In this document: in pieces, positions 19,333 through 28,606 of the stretch
Layout of the letters: each line of letters starts with the position of its first letter
How positions within the stretch are numbered: the first letter of the stretch is position 1
Notes under the pieces: model-generated
What the model saw: only the letters and a program-made list of their open reading frames with translations
The model's database searches: none
What the model was told of the DNA's origin: nothing
Source of the DNA: Acidobacteriota bacterium
GTDB lineage: Bacteria; Acidobacteriota; Vicinamibacteria; Vicinamibacterales; UBA2999
Length of the DNA stretch: 64,000 nt
Assembly (NCBI GenBank): GCA_018000455.1
Contig: JAGNJW010000002.1
Span: forward strand, 1 to 64,000
Direction of reading: 5' to 3'
Translations under genes and position numbers: made by a program

Positions 19333-19421
19333 GTTGGCGCCGGATGCTCCCTTCGTCCGGCGGAGATGATCGTACAGCGTCAGTTGGCGAAGCCGGAGGA
19401 AGCGAGCATCCGGGCGTCAAC
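19333..19421. terminator. Long imperfect inverted repeat between convergent genes
   Basis: Arms of about 29-30 nt at 19333-19361 and 19392-19421 share GTTG-CG, CCGGATGCT and TCCGGC blocks in inverted order, with a 30-nt loop. The repeat sits between the ends of a forward gene (19223) and a reverse gene (19436). A bidirectional transcription terminator is the simplest role. There is no U-tract. The arms could instead be two copies of a dispersed intergenic repeat. Confidence 0.45.
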
Positions 19422-19435
19422 GAGCCTGGCGGCCG

Positions 19436-20839
19436 CTACTTCTTCTTCGGCCGATAGACGTGCGTCGCCTGCCCGAAGAACACCTCGGCAGCTTCCATCA
19501 GGGTCTCCGACAGCGTCGGATGCGCATGGATGGTGAGCTTCAGGTCCTCGGCGGTGGCGCCCATCTCGATGGCAAGCACACCCTCGACGATGAGTTCGCC
19601 GGCGCCTGAGCCGACGATGCCCACACCCAGGATGCGTCCCGTCTCTGGGTCGATCACGAGCTTGGTCATGCCGTCCACGCGGTCGATGGCGATGGCGCGG
19701 CCCGAGGCCGCCCACGGGAAGCGCGCGATCTCCACCTTGCGGCCGGCTTTCTCCGCCTCGGCCTCGGTCAACCCCGCCCACGCGATCTCGGGGTCGGTGA
19801 AGACCACCGCGGGAATGGCCGCCGGCTCGAACACGGCCTTGTGGCCCGCGATCGCCTCAATCGCCACACGTGCCTCGTGCGACGCCTTATGCGCCAGCAT
19901 CGGCTCGCCGGCCACGTCGCCGATCGCGAATACCGTCGGCTCGGCCGTGCGCCGCTGGCCGTCGGTCTCGATGAAGCCCTTGGCGTCGACCTTCACCTTG
20001 GTCTTCTCGAGCCCGTCGATCTTCGAGTTGGGACGCCGCCCGATCGAGACCAGCACGTAGTCGTAGCTCTCGCTCTTTGGTGCGCCCTCGCCCTCGAAGG
20101 TCACGGTGATACCGTTCTTCGCCGCCTTCATGCCGGTGACCTTGGTCGAGAGCATCACGCTGGCGAACGTCTTCTCGATGCGCTGAGCCAGCGGCTTGAC
20201 GAGGTCGCGATCGGCGCCCGGCAGAAGTCCAGCCGTCATCTCGACGACCGACACCTTGGTGCCGAGCGCGGCGTAGACCGAGCCCAGTTCGAGACCGATG
20301 TAGCCGCCGCCTACGACCAGCAGTGTCTTGGGAATCGCCGGCAGGTCGAGCGCGCCGGTCGAATCGAGCACGCGCGGGCTATCGACGTCCAGTCCCGGAA
20401 TGCGCGTCGGGTGCGAGCCGGTGGCGAGGACGACGTAGTCGGCCGTCACCTCCTTCACGTCGGAGGCGGTCTTCACCGACAGCGACGTCGGACCGGTGAC
20501 GGTGGCGCGGCCCTGGATGTAGGTGATCTTGCGCTGCTTGGCGAGCTGCCCGGTGCCGCCGGTGAGCTTTTCGACCACCGCGTTCTTGTAGCCGCGCAGC
20601 TTGTCGAGGTCGATCTTCGGCGCTCCGAACTCCACGCCCCAGGCAGCGGCGTGCTTCGACTCATCGAGCAGCTTGGCCACGTGCAGCAGCGCTTTCGACG
20701 GGATACAGCCGCGGAAGAGGCAGACGCCGCCGGGGTTCTTTTCCTCGTCGACGAGGGTGACCTGCATGCCGAGGTCGGCGGCGTAGAAGGCCGCGGCGTA
20801 GCCGCCGGGGCCGGCTCCGAGAACGATGACTGAAGGCAT
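19436..20839 (-). CDS. lpdA: Dihydrolipoyl dehydrogenase (E3)
   Basis: Predicted 467-aa FAD disulfide oxidoreductase that reoxidises dihydrolipoamide with NAD+. The N-terminal FAD fingerprint is VIVLGAGPGGYAAA, the redox-active pair is C40/C45 (CLFRGCIPSK), the NAD-binding motif is VVGGGYIGLELG, and the C-terminal HAHPTLSE carries the catalytic His-Glu. The stretch LIVEGVLAIEMGATAEDL is typical of E3. Its start lies 15 bp after the stop of aceF, so it closes the aceE-aceF-lpdA operon. Confidence 0.96.
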   Translation of the reverse strand: MPSVIVLGAGPGGYAAAFYAADLGMQVTLVDEEKNPGGVCLFRGCIPSKALLHVAKLLDESKHAAAWGVEFGAPKIDLDKLRGYKNAVVEKLTGGTGQLAKQRKITYIQGRATVTGPTSLSVKTASDVKEVTADYVVLATGSHPTRIPGLDVDSPRVLDSTGALDLPAIPKTLLVVGGGYIGLELGSVYAALGTKVSVVEMTAGLLPGADRDLVKPLAQRIEKTFASVMLSTKVTGMKAAKNGITVTFEGEGAPKSESYDYVLVSIGRRPNSKIDGLEKTKVKVDAKGFIETDGQRRTAEPTVFAIGDVAGEPMLAHKASHEARVAIEAIAGHKAVFEPAAIPAVVFTDPEIAWAGLTEAEAEKAGRKVEIARFPWAASGRAIAIDRVDGMTKLVIDPETGRILGVGIVGSGAGELIVEGVLAIEMGATAEDLKLTIHAHPTLSETLMEAAEVFFGQATHVYRPKKK

Positions 20840-20854
20840 CTGTTAATCCGTGAT

Positions 20855-22303
20855 CTAGCCGCGTAGCGCGAGGGCGAACGGATTCTCGAGCGCGTCGACG
20901 ACCCAGCGCAGGAAGCGGATCGCATCGGCGCCGTCGATCAGGCGATGGTCGTAGCTGAGCGAGAGCGGCAGCATCTGCCGCGGCTCGAAGGCCGTGCCGT
21001 TCCACTTCGGCTCCATCGCCCCACGCGAGATGCCGAGGATGGCCACTTCCGGCCAGTTCACGATCGGGGTGAAGGCGGTGCCGCCGATGCCGCCCAGATT
21101 CGAGATCGACATCGAGCCGCCCGACATCTCATCGAGCGAGAGCTTGCGGGCCTTGGCCTTCTCGGCCAGCGCCTGGATGTCGACCGAGATCTGGGTCAGG
21201 TTCTTCTGGTCGGCGTTGCGCACGACCGGCACCAGAAGGCCGTTCTCGGTATCCACCGCGATGCCGACGTGGATGTACTTCTTGTAGACGATGGCCTCGC
21301 CGGCCGCGTCCACCGAGGCGTTGAACTGCGGGAACACCTTGAGGGCGCTCGCGACGATCTTGCAGGCGATCGACGTCACGGTCAGGTTTCCGCCGGCCTT
21401 CTCGACTTCGGCGCGGTACTGCTTGCGCACCACTTCGAGGTTGGTGACGTCGGCCTTGTCGAACTGGGTCACGTGCGGAATGGCAGTCCAGGCGTGCGAG
21501 AGATGCTCGCTGGTCTTTCTGCGGATCCCGTTCATCGCCTTGCGCTCGACGGCGCCCCATTTCGAGAAGTCGGGCAGCGCCACCGAGGCGCCAGACACGG
21601 TCGCCACTGCGCGCTGACCGCCGCCGCCGAGGCTGGCCATGACGCTCTTGGTGAACGTCTTCACGTCGTCCTGGCTGATCCGGCCTTTCGGTCCGCTGCC
21701 AGGCACCTGATGCAAGTCGACGCCAAGCTCGCGCGCCAGGCGCCGCACCGAGGGTGCGGCCGGCACGGCCAGGCCGGCTGACGGCGCCGGTGCCGCCGGA
21801 CGACTGGCCGCGAAGGTCAACACCTTGTCGGCGGCCATCGGCCGATCGATCGGCCCATCGGCCTGGCCCGGACCGGATTCGGCGGCCATCATCATCGGCC
21901 GGTCGATCGGGCCGTCGGCCTCACCGGGGCCCGATGCCGCGGCGGCAGCCGCAGGTGCCGCGGCGGCAGCCGCAGGTGCCGCGGCGGCAGCCGCAGGCGC
22001 CGTGGCGGCAGCCGTAGGCGCCGTGGCCAGCTCGGCTGCGGGCGCTGAGGCCGCTTTGCCGCCGCCGGCCGCCGGGTCGACCACGAGGATGACCTGGCCG
22101 GGCGTCACCTTGTCGCCCTGTTTGACCTTCAGGTCCGTTACCTTGCCGCTCACCGACGATGGCACTTCGAGCGTGGCCTTGTCGGTCTCGAGCTCGAGCA
22201 CCGCCTGGTCGACGGCCAGCGTGTCGCCCACCTTCACGAGCACGCGGAGCACGTCGCCCGCGGCCACACCATCACCCAGGTTGGGCAGCTTGAACTCAGT
22301 CAC
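20855..22303 (-). CDS. aceF: Pyruvate dehydrogenase E2, dihydrolipoamide acetyltransferase
   Basis: Predicted 482 aa. There is a single N-terminal lipoyl domain with the lipoylated Lys at 42 (ETDKATLEV), an Ala/Pro-rich linker at about 92-160 built from tandem repeats, a peripheral-subunit-binding domain (PSVRRLARELGVDLHQVPG), and a catalytic domain ending in SYDHRLIDGADAIRF with active-site His about 453. It transfers acetyl from lipoate to CoA and forms the core of the complex. It is second in the operon, 64 bp after aceE. One lipoyl domain is fewer than the three of E. coli. Confidence 0.95.
   Translation of the reverse strand: MTEFKLPNLGDGVAAGDVLRVLVKVGDTLAVDQAVLELETDKATLEVPSSVSGKVTDLKVKQGDKVTPGQVILVVDPAAGGGKAASAPAAELATAPTAAATAPAAAAAAPAAAAAAPAAAAAASGPGEADGPIDRPMMMAAESGPGQADGPIDRPMAADKVLTFAASRPAAPAPSAGLAVPAAPSVRRLARELGVDLHQVPGSGPKGRISQDDVKTFTKSVMASLGGGGQRAVATVSGASVALPDFSKWGAVERKAMNGIRRKTSEHLSHAWTAIPHVTQFDKADVTNLEVVRKQYRAEVEKAGGNLTVTSIACKIVASALKVFPQFNASVDAAGEAIVYKKYIHVGIAVDTENGLLVPVVRNADQKNLTQISVDIQALAEKAKARKLSLDEMSGGSMSISNLGGIGGTAFTPIVNWPEVAILGISRGAMEPKWNGTAFEPRQMLPLSLSYDHRLIDGADAIRFLRWVVDALENPFALALRG
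21936..22028. repeat. 21-bp tandem repeat in the aceF linker
   Basis: Units at 21936-21956, 21957-21977, 21978-21998 and 21999-22019 plus a partial fifth; the first two are identical and later ones differ by one to three bases. The unit encodes a 7-residue Pro-Ala step. Immediately before it, 21830-21880 and 21881-21935 are two diverged copies of a roughly 50-bp unit encoding GQADGPIDRPM-like sequence. Both arrays lengthen the flexible linker. Confidence 0.85.
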
Positions 22304-22367
22304 GGCAACTCCTGCTTACAAGACGCCAGGGGCGTGGTCCCGGATACGATCGCCGGGCCCCAGGCCC

Positions 22368-25052
22368 TCAGGAAATAGCGGGGTTCACCTTCTCCGGATT
22401 GATCCCCAGGTCCTTGATCGCCTTCTCGACCACCTTGGCCTCGACCTGCTTCTCCTGCATCAGCGCGTGAAGCGTGGCGAGCACGATGAAGCGGGCATCG
22501 ACTTCGAAGAAGTCGCGCAGCGCCGCCCGCGACTCGCTGCGGCCGAAGCCGTCGGTGCCAAGGCTGTGGAGCGGCCGCGGCAGCCAGCGATCGATGATGT
22601 CGGGCAACACCTTGAGGTAGTCGGTCGCCGCCACGAACACGCCTGGCGCGTCCTTGGTCATCTCGGTGACGTACGGCACGCGCGGTTTCGCCGTCGGATG
22701 CAGGCGGTTCCAGCGCTCGGCGGCATGGCCATCCTTGTAGAGATTGCCGTAGCTGGTGACGCTCCAGACATCGGCGCCGACGTCGTACTTCGTCTCGAGA
22801 ATCTCCTGCGCCTTGAGGGCTTCGGTCAGGATGGTGCCGCTGCCGAAGAGCTGCGCCCGAAGCTTGGCCTTCGGCGTGCCCGTCGGCTTGATGAGGTAGA
22901 TGCCCTTCAGGATGCCGTCGCGTGAGCCCTTCGGCATCGGCGGGTGGGCGTACTGCTCGTTCATCAGGGTGAGGTAGTAGAAGATCGGCTCCTCGTCCTG
23001 GTACATGCGCTTGATGCCGTCCTCGATGATGACCGCCAGCTCGTAGGCGTAGGTCGGGTCGTAGGCCAGGCAGTTCGGCACCGGCAGCGCCAGCACGTGA
23101 CTGTTGCCGTCTTCGTGCTGCAGCCCCTCGCCGTTGAGCGTCGTGCGCCCCGACGTGCCACCGACGACGAAGCCGCGCATCTGCATGTCGGCGCCGGCCC
23201 ACACGAGGTCGCCCACACGCTGGAACCCGAACATCGAATAGAAGATGAAGAACGGAATCGCGTTGATGCCGTGCGTCGCGTAGGCGGTGCCGGCGGCGAT
23301 GAACGACGCCATCGAGCCGGCTTCGTTGATGCCCTCTTCGAGAATCTGGCCGTCTTGGGCTTCCTTGTAGTAGAGCAGCGTATCGCGGTCGACCGGCTCG
23401 TAGAGCTGGCCGGCGTGGGCGTAGATGCCGACCTGGCGAAACAACGACTCCATGCCGAAGGTGCGCGCTTCGTCGGGCACGATCGGCACGATCAGTTTGC
23501 CGATGGCCTCGTCGCGCAACAGCTTCGACAGCATGCGCACGAACACCATGGTCGTCGACGCGGAGCGGCCGTCGGTGCCGCCGCGGAACTCCTCGAATGC
23601 ACCGCCGAGGTCGACCGTGAGCGGGGTGGACCTCACCTGGCGCTTCGGCACCGGGCCGAACATCGCCTTGCGGCGTTCGACGATGTACTGCGCCTCGACG
23701 CTCTCAGGGGCCGGCGTGTAGAGCGGCGCGTTGTGCACGTCCTCGTCGGAGATCGGAATGCCGAATCGCGTGCGGAAGGCCATCAGCTCCGCGTCGTTGA
23801 GCTTCTTCTGGTTGTGGGCGATGTTCTTGCTTTCACCCGACTCGCCCACGCCATACCCCTTGATGGTGCGGGCGAGGATGACCGTGGGCTGGCCTCTGGT
23901 CTCGACCGCGCGCTTGTAGGCGTTGTAGACCTTGATCGGATCGTGGCCGCCGAGCGTCAGCTTCTTGAGCTGCTCGTCCGAGAGGTGCTTGACCATCTCG
24001 AGCAGCTCGGGATGGGCGCCCCAGAAGTGCTCGCGCACGTAGGCGCCGCTTTCGACCGCGTACTTCTGGTACTGACCGTCGACGATCTCGCCCATACGCT
24101 TCATGAGCAGGCCCTGGTGGTCGTTGGCCAGCAGCTGGTCCCACTCCGATCCCCAGATGGCCTTGATCACGTTCCAGCCGGCGCCGCGGAAGATGGCTTC
24201 GAGTTCCTGGATGATCTGACCGTTGCCGCGCACCGGACCGTCGAGACGCTGCAGGTTGCAGTTGACAACGAAGATCAGGTTGTCGAGCTTCTCGCGCGAC
24301 GCCAGCGTGATGGCACCGAGCGACTCGGGTTCGTCGGTCTCGCCGTCGCCGAGGAACGCCCAGACCTTGGCGTCGGTCACGGGCTTGAGGCCGCGGTCTT
24401 CCAGGTAGCGGTTGAACCGGGCCTGGTAGATCGCCATGATCGGCCCGAGCCCCATCGACACCGTGGGCACTTCCCAGAAGTCTGGCATCAGCCACGGGTG
24501 CGGATAGCTCGACAAGCCGCCTTCGGGCGCCAGCTCGCGCCGGAAGTTCCGCAGCTGCTCGCGCGACAGCCGGCCTTCGAGGAAGGCGCGCGCATAGATG
24601 CCGGGCGAGGCGTGGCCCTGGAAGAAGACGAAGTCGCCCTCGTGACCGTCGCGGCCGCGGAAGAAGTGGTTGAACGCCACCTCGTAAAGGGTCGCCGCCG
24701 AGGCATAGGTGGAGATGTGGCCGCCGATGCCGTCTTCCTCGCGGTTGGCGCGCACCACCATGGCCATCGCGTTCCAGCGGACCAGGCTCTTGATGCGGCG
24801 TTCGATCTCGCGGCTGCCCGGGTAGGGCGCCTGCTCGTCGGCGTGAATGGTGTTGATGTAGGGGGTATTGGCCGTGAACGGCAGTTTGACGCCGCTCGCC
24901 TGCGCGTGGCGCCCGAGCTCGCCGAGCAGGTGGCCGACCCGCGCGGGGCCCCCATGCTGCATGACGTAGTCGAGCGACTCGAGCCACTCCCGTGTCTCGA
25001 GGGCGTCGAGCTCCGCAGCGTCCGACTGAGCGGTATTTCTCATGTCTCCCAT
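22368..25052 (-). CDS. aceE: Pyruvate dehydrogenase E1, homodimeric type
   Basis: Predicted 894 aa, the usual size for the homodimeric AceE family. It decarboxylates pyruvate with thiamine diphosphate and acetylates lipoyl-E2. The TPP/Mg motif is FLGDGETDEPES followed by NCNLQRLDGPVRGN; QGHASPGIYARAFLEGRL and IGGHISTYASAATLYEVA are strongly conserved AceE blocks. First gene of aceE-aceF-lpdA. A second in-frame ATG lies at 25043, nine nt inside, so either start is possible. A 15-bp palindrome lies 32 bp upstream of the start (25084-25098). Confidence 0.96.
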   Translation of the reverse strand: MGDMRNTAQSDAAELDALETREWLESLDYVMQHGGPARVGHLLGELGRHAQASGVKLPFTANTPYINTIHADEQAPYPGSREIERRIKSLVRWNAMAMVVRANREEDGIGGHISTYASAATLYEVAFNHFFRGRDGHEGDFVFFQGHASPGIYARAFLEGRLSREQLRNFRRELAPEGGLSSYPHPWLMPDFWEVPTVSMGLGPIMAIYQARFNRYLEDRGLKPVTDAKVWAFLGDGETDEPESLGAITLASREKLDNLIFVVNCNLQRLDGPVRGNGQIIQELEAIFRGAGWNVIKAIWGSEWDQLLANDHQGLLMKRMGEIVDGQYQKYAVESGAYVREHFWGAHPELLEMVKHLSDEQLKKLTLGGHDPIKVYNAYKRAVETRGQPTVILARTIKGYGVGESGESKNIAHNQKKLNDAELMAFRTRFGIPISDEDVHNAPLYTPAPESVEAQYIVERRKAMFGPVPKRQVRSTPLTVDLGGAFEEFRGGTDGRSASTTMVFVRMLSKLLRDEAIGKLIVPIVPDEARTFGMESLFRQVGIYAHAGQLYEPVDRDTLLYYKEAQDGQILEEGINEAGSMASFIAAGTAYATHGINAIPFFIFYSMFGFQRVGDLVWAGADMQMRGFVVGGTSGRTTLNGEGLQHEDGNSHVLALPVPNCLAYDPTYAYELAVIIEDGIKRMYQDEEPIFYYLTLMNEQYAHPPMPKGSRDGILKGIYLIKPTGTPKAKLRAQLFGSGTILTEALKAQEILETKYDVGADVWSVTSYGNLYKDGHAAERWNRLHPTAKPRVPYVTEMTKDAPGVFVAATDYLKVLPDIIDRWLPRPLHSLGTDGFGRSESRAALRDFFEVDARFIVLATLHALMQEKQVEAKVVEKAIKDLGINPEKVNPAIS

Positions 25053-25083
25053 TACCCTTTCGTGCGCCTCCGGCGTCGTCGAG

Positions 25084-25098
25084 CGGTTCGTCGAACCG
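25084..25098. promoter_or_regulatory. Candidate operator upstream of aceE
   Basis: CGGTTCG-T-CGAACCG is a perfect inverted repeat (7 + 1 + 7), 32 bp before the aceE start codon. Its position fits a repressor or activator site for the pyruvate dehydrogenase operon. No regulator gene lies next to it. Chance occurrence in GC-rich DNA cannot be excluded. Confidence 0.4.
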
Positions 25099-25287
25099 TG
25101 TACTTCACCGTACGACCCGGCCCTTCACGACGCCGGCGCCGGCCCAGGGGGCCGGCCAACAACACAGTCGCCAGCGAGGCGCAGCCTGGGTCCCAGGGCA
25201 ATGCGCGGCTTTGCTGACAATCAGACTATCTTACTGCCAGCAGCCGGGCCGCCTCAAACCGGCAGACCTTCCACGAGCCCCCACCAG

Positions 25288-26034
25288 GTGCCCTCACGAC
25301 CACCATTTCAGGTTATCGGCCCGAGGGCCCTGCAGCTGGCGCGACAGGCCATCGCCGAGTGCAACGACTGCCCTCGTCTGCGCGCCAACTGTCAGGCGGT
25401 CGCGGCCAGCAAACGCGCGGCCTATCGTCACGACATCTACTGGGGGCGCCCGGTGCCGGGCTACGGGGATCCGGCAGCACGGATCTACCTGCTCGGTCTG
25501 GCGCCTGCCGCCCACGGGGCCAACCGTACAGGCCGCGTCTTCACGGGCGACGGGCGGGGCGGCTCGGGCGACTTCCTGATGAGCGCGCTCCACCGCGCGG
25601 GCCTTGCCAACCGGGCCACCTCGGACGCGGTCGACGACGGTCTCGCGCTGAAGGATGTCTTCGTGGGTGCGGCGGCGCGCTGCGCCCCGCCGCAAAACAA
25701 ACCGACGCCCGGTGAGGTCGCGGCCTGCCGGCGCCATCTGGCCGCCGAGATCGCCGCCCTGCCCGACCTCAGGGTGGTGGTCGCGCTCGGCAAGATCGCG
25801 TGGGACGCCTGGCTCAACTTCGTCGCCGGGTACGCCCCGCTTCGTCGTCCGCGGCCCGCCTTCGCACACGGCGTGGTGACGCACCTTGCCGCCGCCGGCG
25901 CCGGCGGCCCCGAACGCCTCGTGCTGGTGGGCTGCTTCCACCCATCGCGGCAGAACACGTTCACCGGACGGGTCACGCCGCCGATGTACGACGACGTGTT
26001 CGGGCGCGCCCTCGAACTGGCGGCTGGCGGCTAG
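25288..26034 (+). CDS. Type-5 (UdgB-like) uracil-DNA glycosylase
   Basis: Predicted 248 aa from GTG 25288; ATG 25201 is an in-frame alternative start. It contains the iron-sulfur cysteines of families 4/5 (CNDCPRL and later Cys), the family-5 substrate-pocket motif LGLAPAAHGANRTGRVFTGD followed by GSGDFL, and the C-terminal HPSRQNTFTGRVT. Family-5 enzymes lack the catalytic Asp/Asn of motif A and act on uracil and other deaminated bases in base-excision repair. It stands alone; its stop codon lies inside a 7-bp tandem repeat. Confidence 0.88.
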   Translation: MPSRPPFQVIGPRALQLARQAIAECNDCPRLRANCQAVAASKRAAYRHDIYWGRPVPGYGDPAARIYLLGLAPAAHGANRTGRVFTGDGRGGSGDFLMSALHRAGLANRATSDAVDDGLALKDVFVGAAARCAPPQNKPTPGEVAACRRHLAAEIAALPDLRVVVALGKIAWDAWLNFVAGYAPLRRPRPAFAHGVVTHLAAAGAGGPERLVLVGCFHPSRQNTFTGRVTPPMYDDVFGRALELAAGG

Positions 26035-26047
26035 CGGCTAGCGGCTG
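26020..26047. repeat. 7-bp tandem repeat across a stop codon
   Basis: Four units of GCGGCTG/GCGGCTA run from 26020 to 26047. The TAG stop of the uracil-DNA glycosylase (26032-26034) is formed within it, so unit gain or loss would move the stop codon. Confidence 0.75.
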
Positions 26048-26061
26048 GTGGAGCGTCGAGC

Positions 26062-28506
26062 TCAGACGTGCGTCTGGAGTGGCGGATGCATCCGGCGTCC
26101 GTGCGTGAGCGACATCAGGACGATGTCGGACGTGACCGGGGCGCGCCGGAACGCATCGACGCCGACGGCCGCGGCGATGGCATTCAGCACGGCGCCGTAG
26201 CCGGCGCCGACGGGCGGTTCGCCCACCCCTTTGGCGCCGATCGGCGTCTCCGGGTCCGGCACGCCCAGCGCTTCGGCCTTCAGATGCACCGGGATGTCCA
26301 TGATGGTGAGCGGCTTGTTGTAGTGAAAGCGGCGCGCCAGCGACACGCCGTAGTGCGGGTCGTAGACGAGCTTCTGGAAGAGGGCGTGGGCGATGCCGAG
26401 GCAACAACCGCCGTTCAGCTGCGCGATGAGGCTGCGCGGATTGACCACCGTGCCAACGTCACCGACCGAGAGGAAGTCGATGAGAGAGACCACCCCGGTC
26501 TCGACGTCCACCTCGACTTCGGCGAAGCCGGCGACGAAACCGTAGGTGTCGCCGTCGCGCGGATACGTGTCTTTCGCCACGCCCATCAGGCCGAGGCCGA
26601 CCAGGCCCTCCGCCGACGCCTTGGTGAAGGCGTGGATGTCTTCCGGCAGTTGGTGGCCGTCGTAGGCCCCACCGAGCGCCACCGCGCGCGTGGCGGCCTG
26701 GGCGTAGGTGAGGCCGCGGCCCGGATTGCCTTTGCGGGAGACACGCTCGTTGCCGAGCACGTAGTCGTCGGGGACGCCGCCCAGGTCCGCCGCGGCAATC
26801 GCCTGCAGCTTGTGCTGCAAATCCTCGGCGCCGGCCATGTTGGCGCGCGTCATCGCGTGCGTGGTCTGGCTGCCCACCGACATGCACGTCCACGGCAGGC
26901 CCTTGGACGTGTTGCCCCAGACGACGTCCACCTTGTCCCACGGCATGGCCAGGACGTCGGCCGCCACGCGAGCCAGGTCGATGACCGAGTGGGTGCCGAG
27001 GTTGCCCACGCCCGATTGCACCTGCAGCCGTCCGTCGGGCCGCAGGATCATGAGACCGTCGTAACCGATGGACCCGGCGCCATGCGGGCCCACGCCGACG
27101 CCGACGCCGCGCATCTTCGAGCCGCGGCGCTGCCCCGACCGCGCCACCCGCGTGCTCCAGTCGAAGAGCTCGGCACCACGGTCGAGCGATTCCTTGACGA
27201 AGGCGCCCGTCACGTAGCGCCGCCGGCCGTCGGCCGCCTCCGGCCCGTACGACGCCTTGCCCTCGGGGGCGTTGAGCCGGCGGATCGCGAGCTGATCGAT
27301 GCCCAGCTGGGCCGCGGCCTTGGTGAGGATGCCCTCGATGATGCCGTTGGCCTGCATCGGCCCCGGCGATCGCTGCTGGGTGCGCGGCGGCGTGTTGGTG
27401 AGCACGTTCACGGCACGCCAGCGCATGGCCGGCGCCTGGTAGACGAGCGACGCGGCCAGGCCGGCCGAGCGATGGTCGCCCATCGGGCCATAGGGTCCGC
27501 TGTCCTGCACGATGAAGAGGTCGAGGGCGGTGATGCGGCCGCTACTGGTAAAGCCGATCTTCGCGCGCCCCGTCATGCTCGTGCGGGCGCGCCCGAAGTA
27601 GCTTTCCTCCTCACGGCTCACGCGCATCATCACCGGCGCGCCGACCTTCTTCGAGAGCACGCACGGAATCGCCATCGACACGGCGCCAGCGCCCTTACTG
27701 CCGAAGCCGCCGCCGGTGTACTCCGAGATGAGCACCAGCTGCGACGGCTCGATGCCGACCCAGCGCGCGACGATGTCCACGGTGCGCACGACGCTTTGTG
27801 TCGAGCAGTGCAGAAAGCACCTGTCGTTCTGCCAGTAGGCCATCGCGCTGCGCGTTTCCATCGGGTGATGGCCGGTGGAATTCACGACGAACGTCTCGTC
27901 GAGGATGACCGCCGCGTTCGCGAAGCCGGCGTCGATGTCGCCGTAGCTCCACTCCTCCAGGGCTTCGCCGGTGGGCAGCCCGCCCGCGGGCGCGGCGGCG
28001 AAGTCCTCGGGCGTCCACTTGAGACGCATCACGGGCGAACGGCCCGGCACCTGCCCGGGCGGTGACGGCGGAGCGACGCCCCAGACATTGCCCTCGGTGC
28101 GCGCGTCTGGCCCCGCCGGCCGCAGGCTGTCGAGCGCATCGGTCGTGAATGCCAGCGGCTCGATGTCGAGGTCGATGAGTTCGACAGCGGCGGCCGCCAC
28201 GTCTTCGCTCACCGCGGCCAGCGCGAGAATCGGCTCGCCCTGGTAGAGCGGCTCGTCGGTGAGGGCGCGTTCGGCTCCACCCATGTCGGGCAGATCGGCA
28301 GCCCGGATGACACCTCGCACGCCCGGCAACGCCAGCGCCTTGTCGAGGCCCACGCGCCGCACCCGTCCGTGCGGCACCGGGCTCAGGAGCAGCTTGCAGA
28401 ACAACATGCCCTCGGCCCGGAAGTCTTCGGCGTAGCGGGCGCGGCCGGTGACCTTGGCCACGAGGTCAGGCGTCGTGTAGTTCGAACCGACAAGGCGTTC
28501 AGCCAC
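26062..28506 (-). CDS. Xanthine dehydrogenase-family molybdopterin-binding subunit
   Basis: Predicted 814 aa. It has the aldehyde oxidase/xanthine dehydrogenase a/b hammerhead region (GRARYAEDF), the molybdenum-cofactor motif EYTGGGFGSKG, QVQSGVGNLGTHS, and the C-terminal catalytic glutamate in GAKGVGEPP (E about 763). It would hydroxylate an aldehyde, purine or other heterocycle; the substrate is not predictable. GTG start at 28506 has GGAGG six nt upstream, which decides against the longer open frame. No FAD or [2Fe-2S] partner subunit is adjacent, which is unusual for the family. Confidence 0.88.
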   Translation of the reverse strand: MAERLVGSNYTTPDLVAKVTGRARYAEDFRAEGMLFCKLLLSPVPHGRVRRVGLDKALALPGVRGVIRAADLPDMGGAERALTDEPLYQGEPILALAAVSEDVAAAAVELIDLDIEPLAFTTDALDSLRPAGPDARTEGNVWGVAPPSPPGQVPGRSPVMRLKWTPEDFAAAPAGGLPTGEALEEWSYGDIDAGFANAAVILDETFVVNSTGHHPMETRSAMAYWQNDRCFLHCSTQSVVRTVDIVARWVGIEPSQLVLISEYTGGGFGSKGAGAVSMAIPCVLSKKVGAPVMMRVSREEESYFGRARTSMTGRAKIGFTSSGRITALDLFIVQDSGPYGPMGDHRSAGLAASLVYQAPAMRWRAVNVLTNTPPRTQQRSPGPMQANGIIEGILTKAAAQLGIDQLAIRRLNAPEGKASYGPEAADGRRRYVTGAFVKESLDRGAELFDWSTRVARSGQRRGSKMRGVGVGVGPHGAGSIGYDGLMILRPDGRLQVQSGVGNLGTHSVIDLARVAADVLAMPWDKVDVVWGNTSKGLPWTCMSVGSQTTHAMTRANMAGAEDLQHKLQAIAAADLGGVPDDYVLGNERVSRKGNPGRGLTYAQAATRAVALGGAYDGHQLPEDIHAFTKASAEGLVGLGLMGVAKDTYPRDGDTYGFVAGFAEVEVDVETGVVSLIDFLSVGDVGTVVNPRSLIAQLNGGCCLGIAHALFQKLVYDPHYGVSLARRFHYNKPLTIMDIPVHLKAEALGVPDPETPIGAKGVGEPPVGAGYGAVLNAIAAAVGVDAFRRAPVTSDIVLMSLTHGRRMHPPLQTHV

Positions 28507-28606
28507 GCGTGCCCTCCGTTGTGTGTCGTGCGGTGGTCGGATTATAGGGCCAGTCTGCGCGGACCACTGCCGCAGGCGGCGCGACGTGCGATGCTGAGGT
28601 GGCTCC

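Noticed and set aside
21936..22028. CRISPR-like appearance of regularly spaced repeats
   Set aside because: Units are contiguous without spacers and in frame inside aceF; no cas gene nearby.
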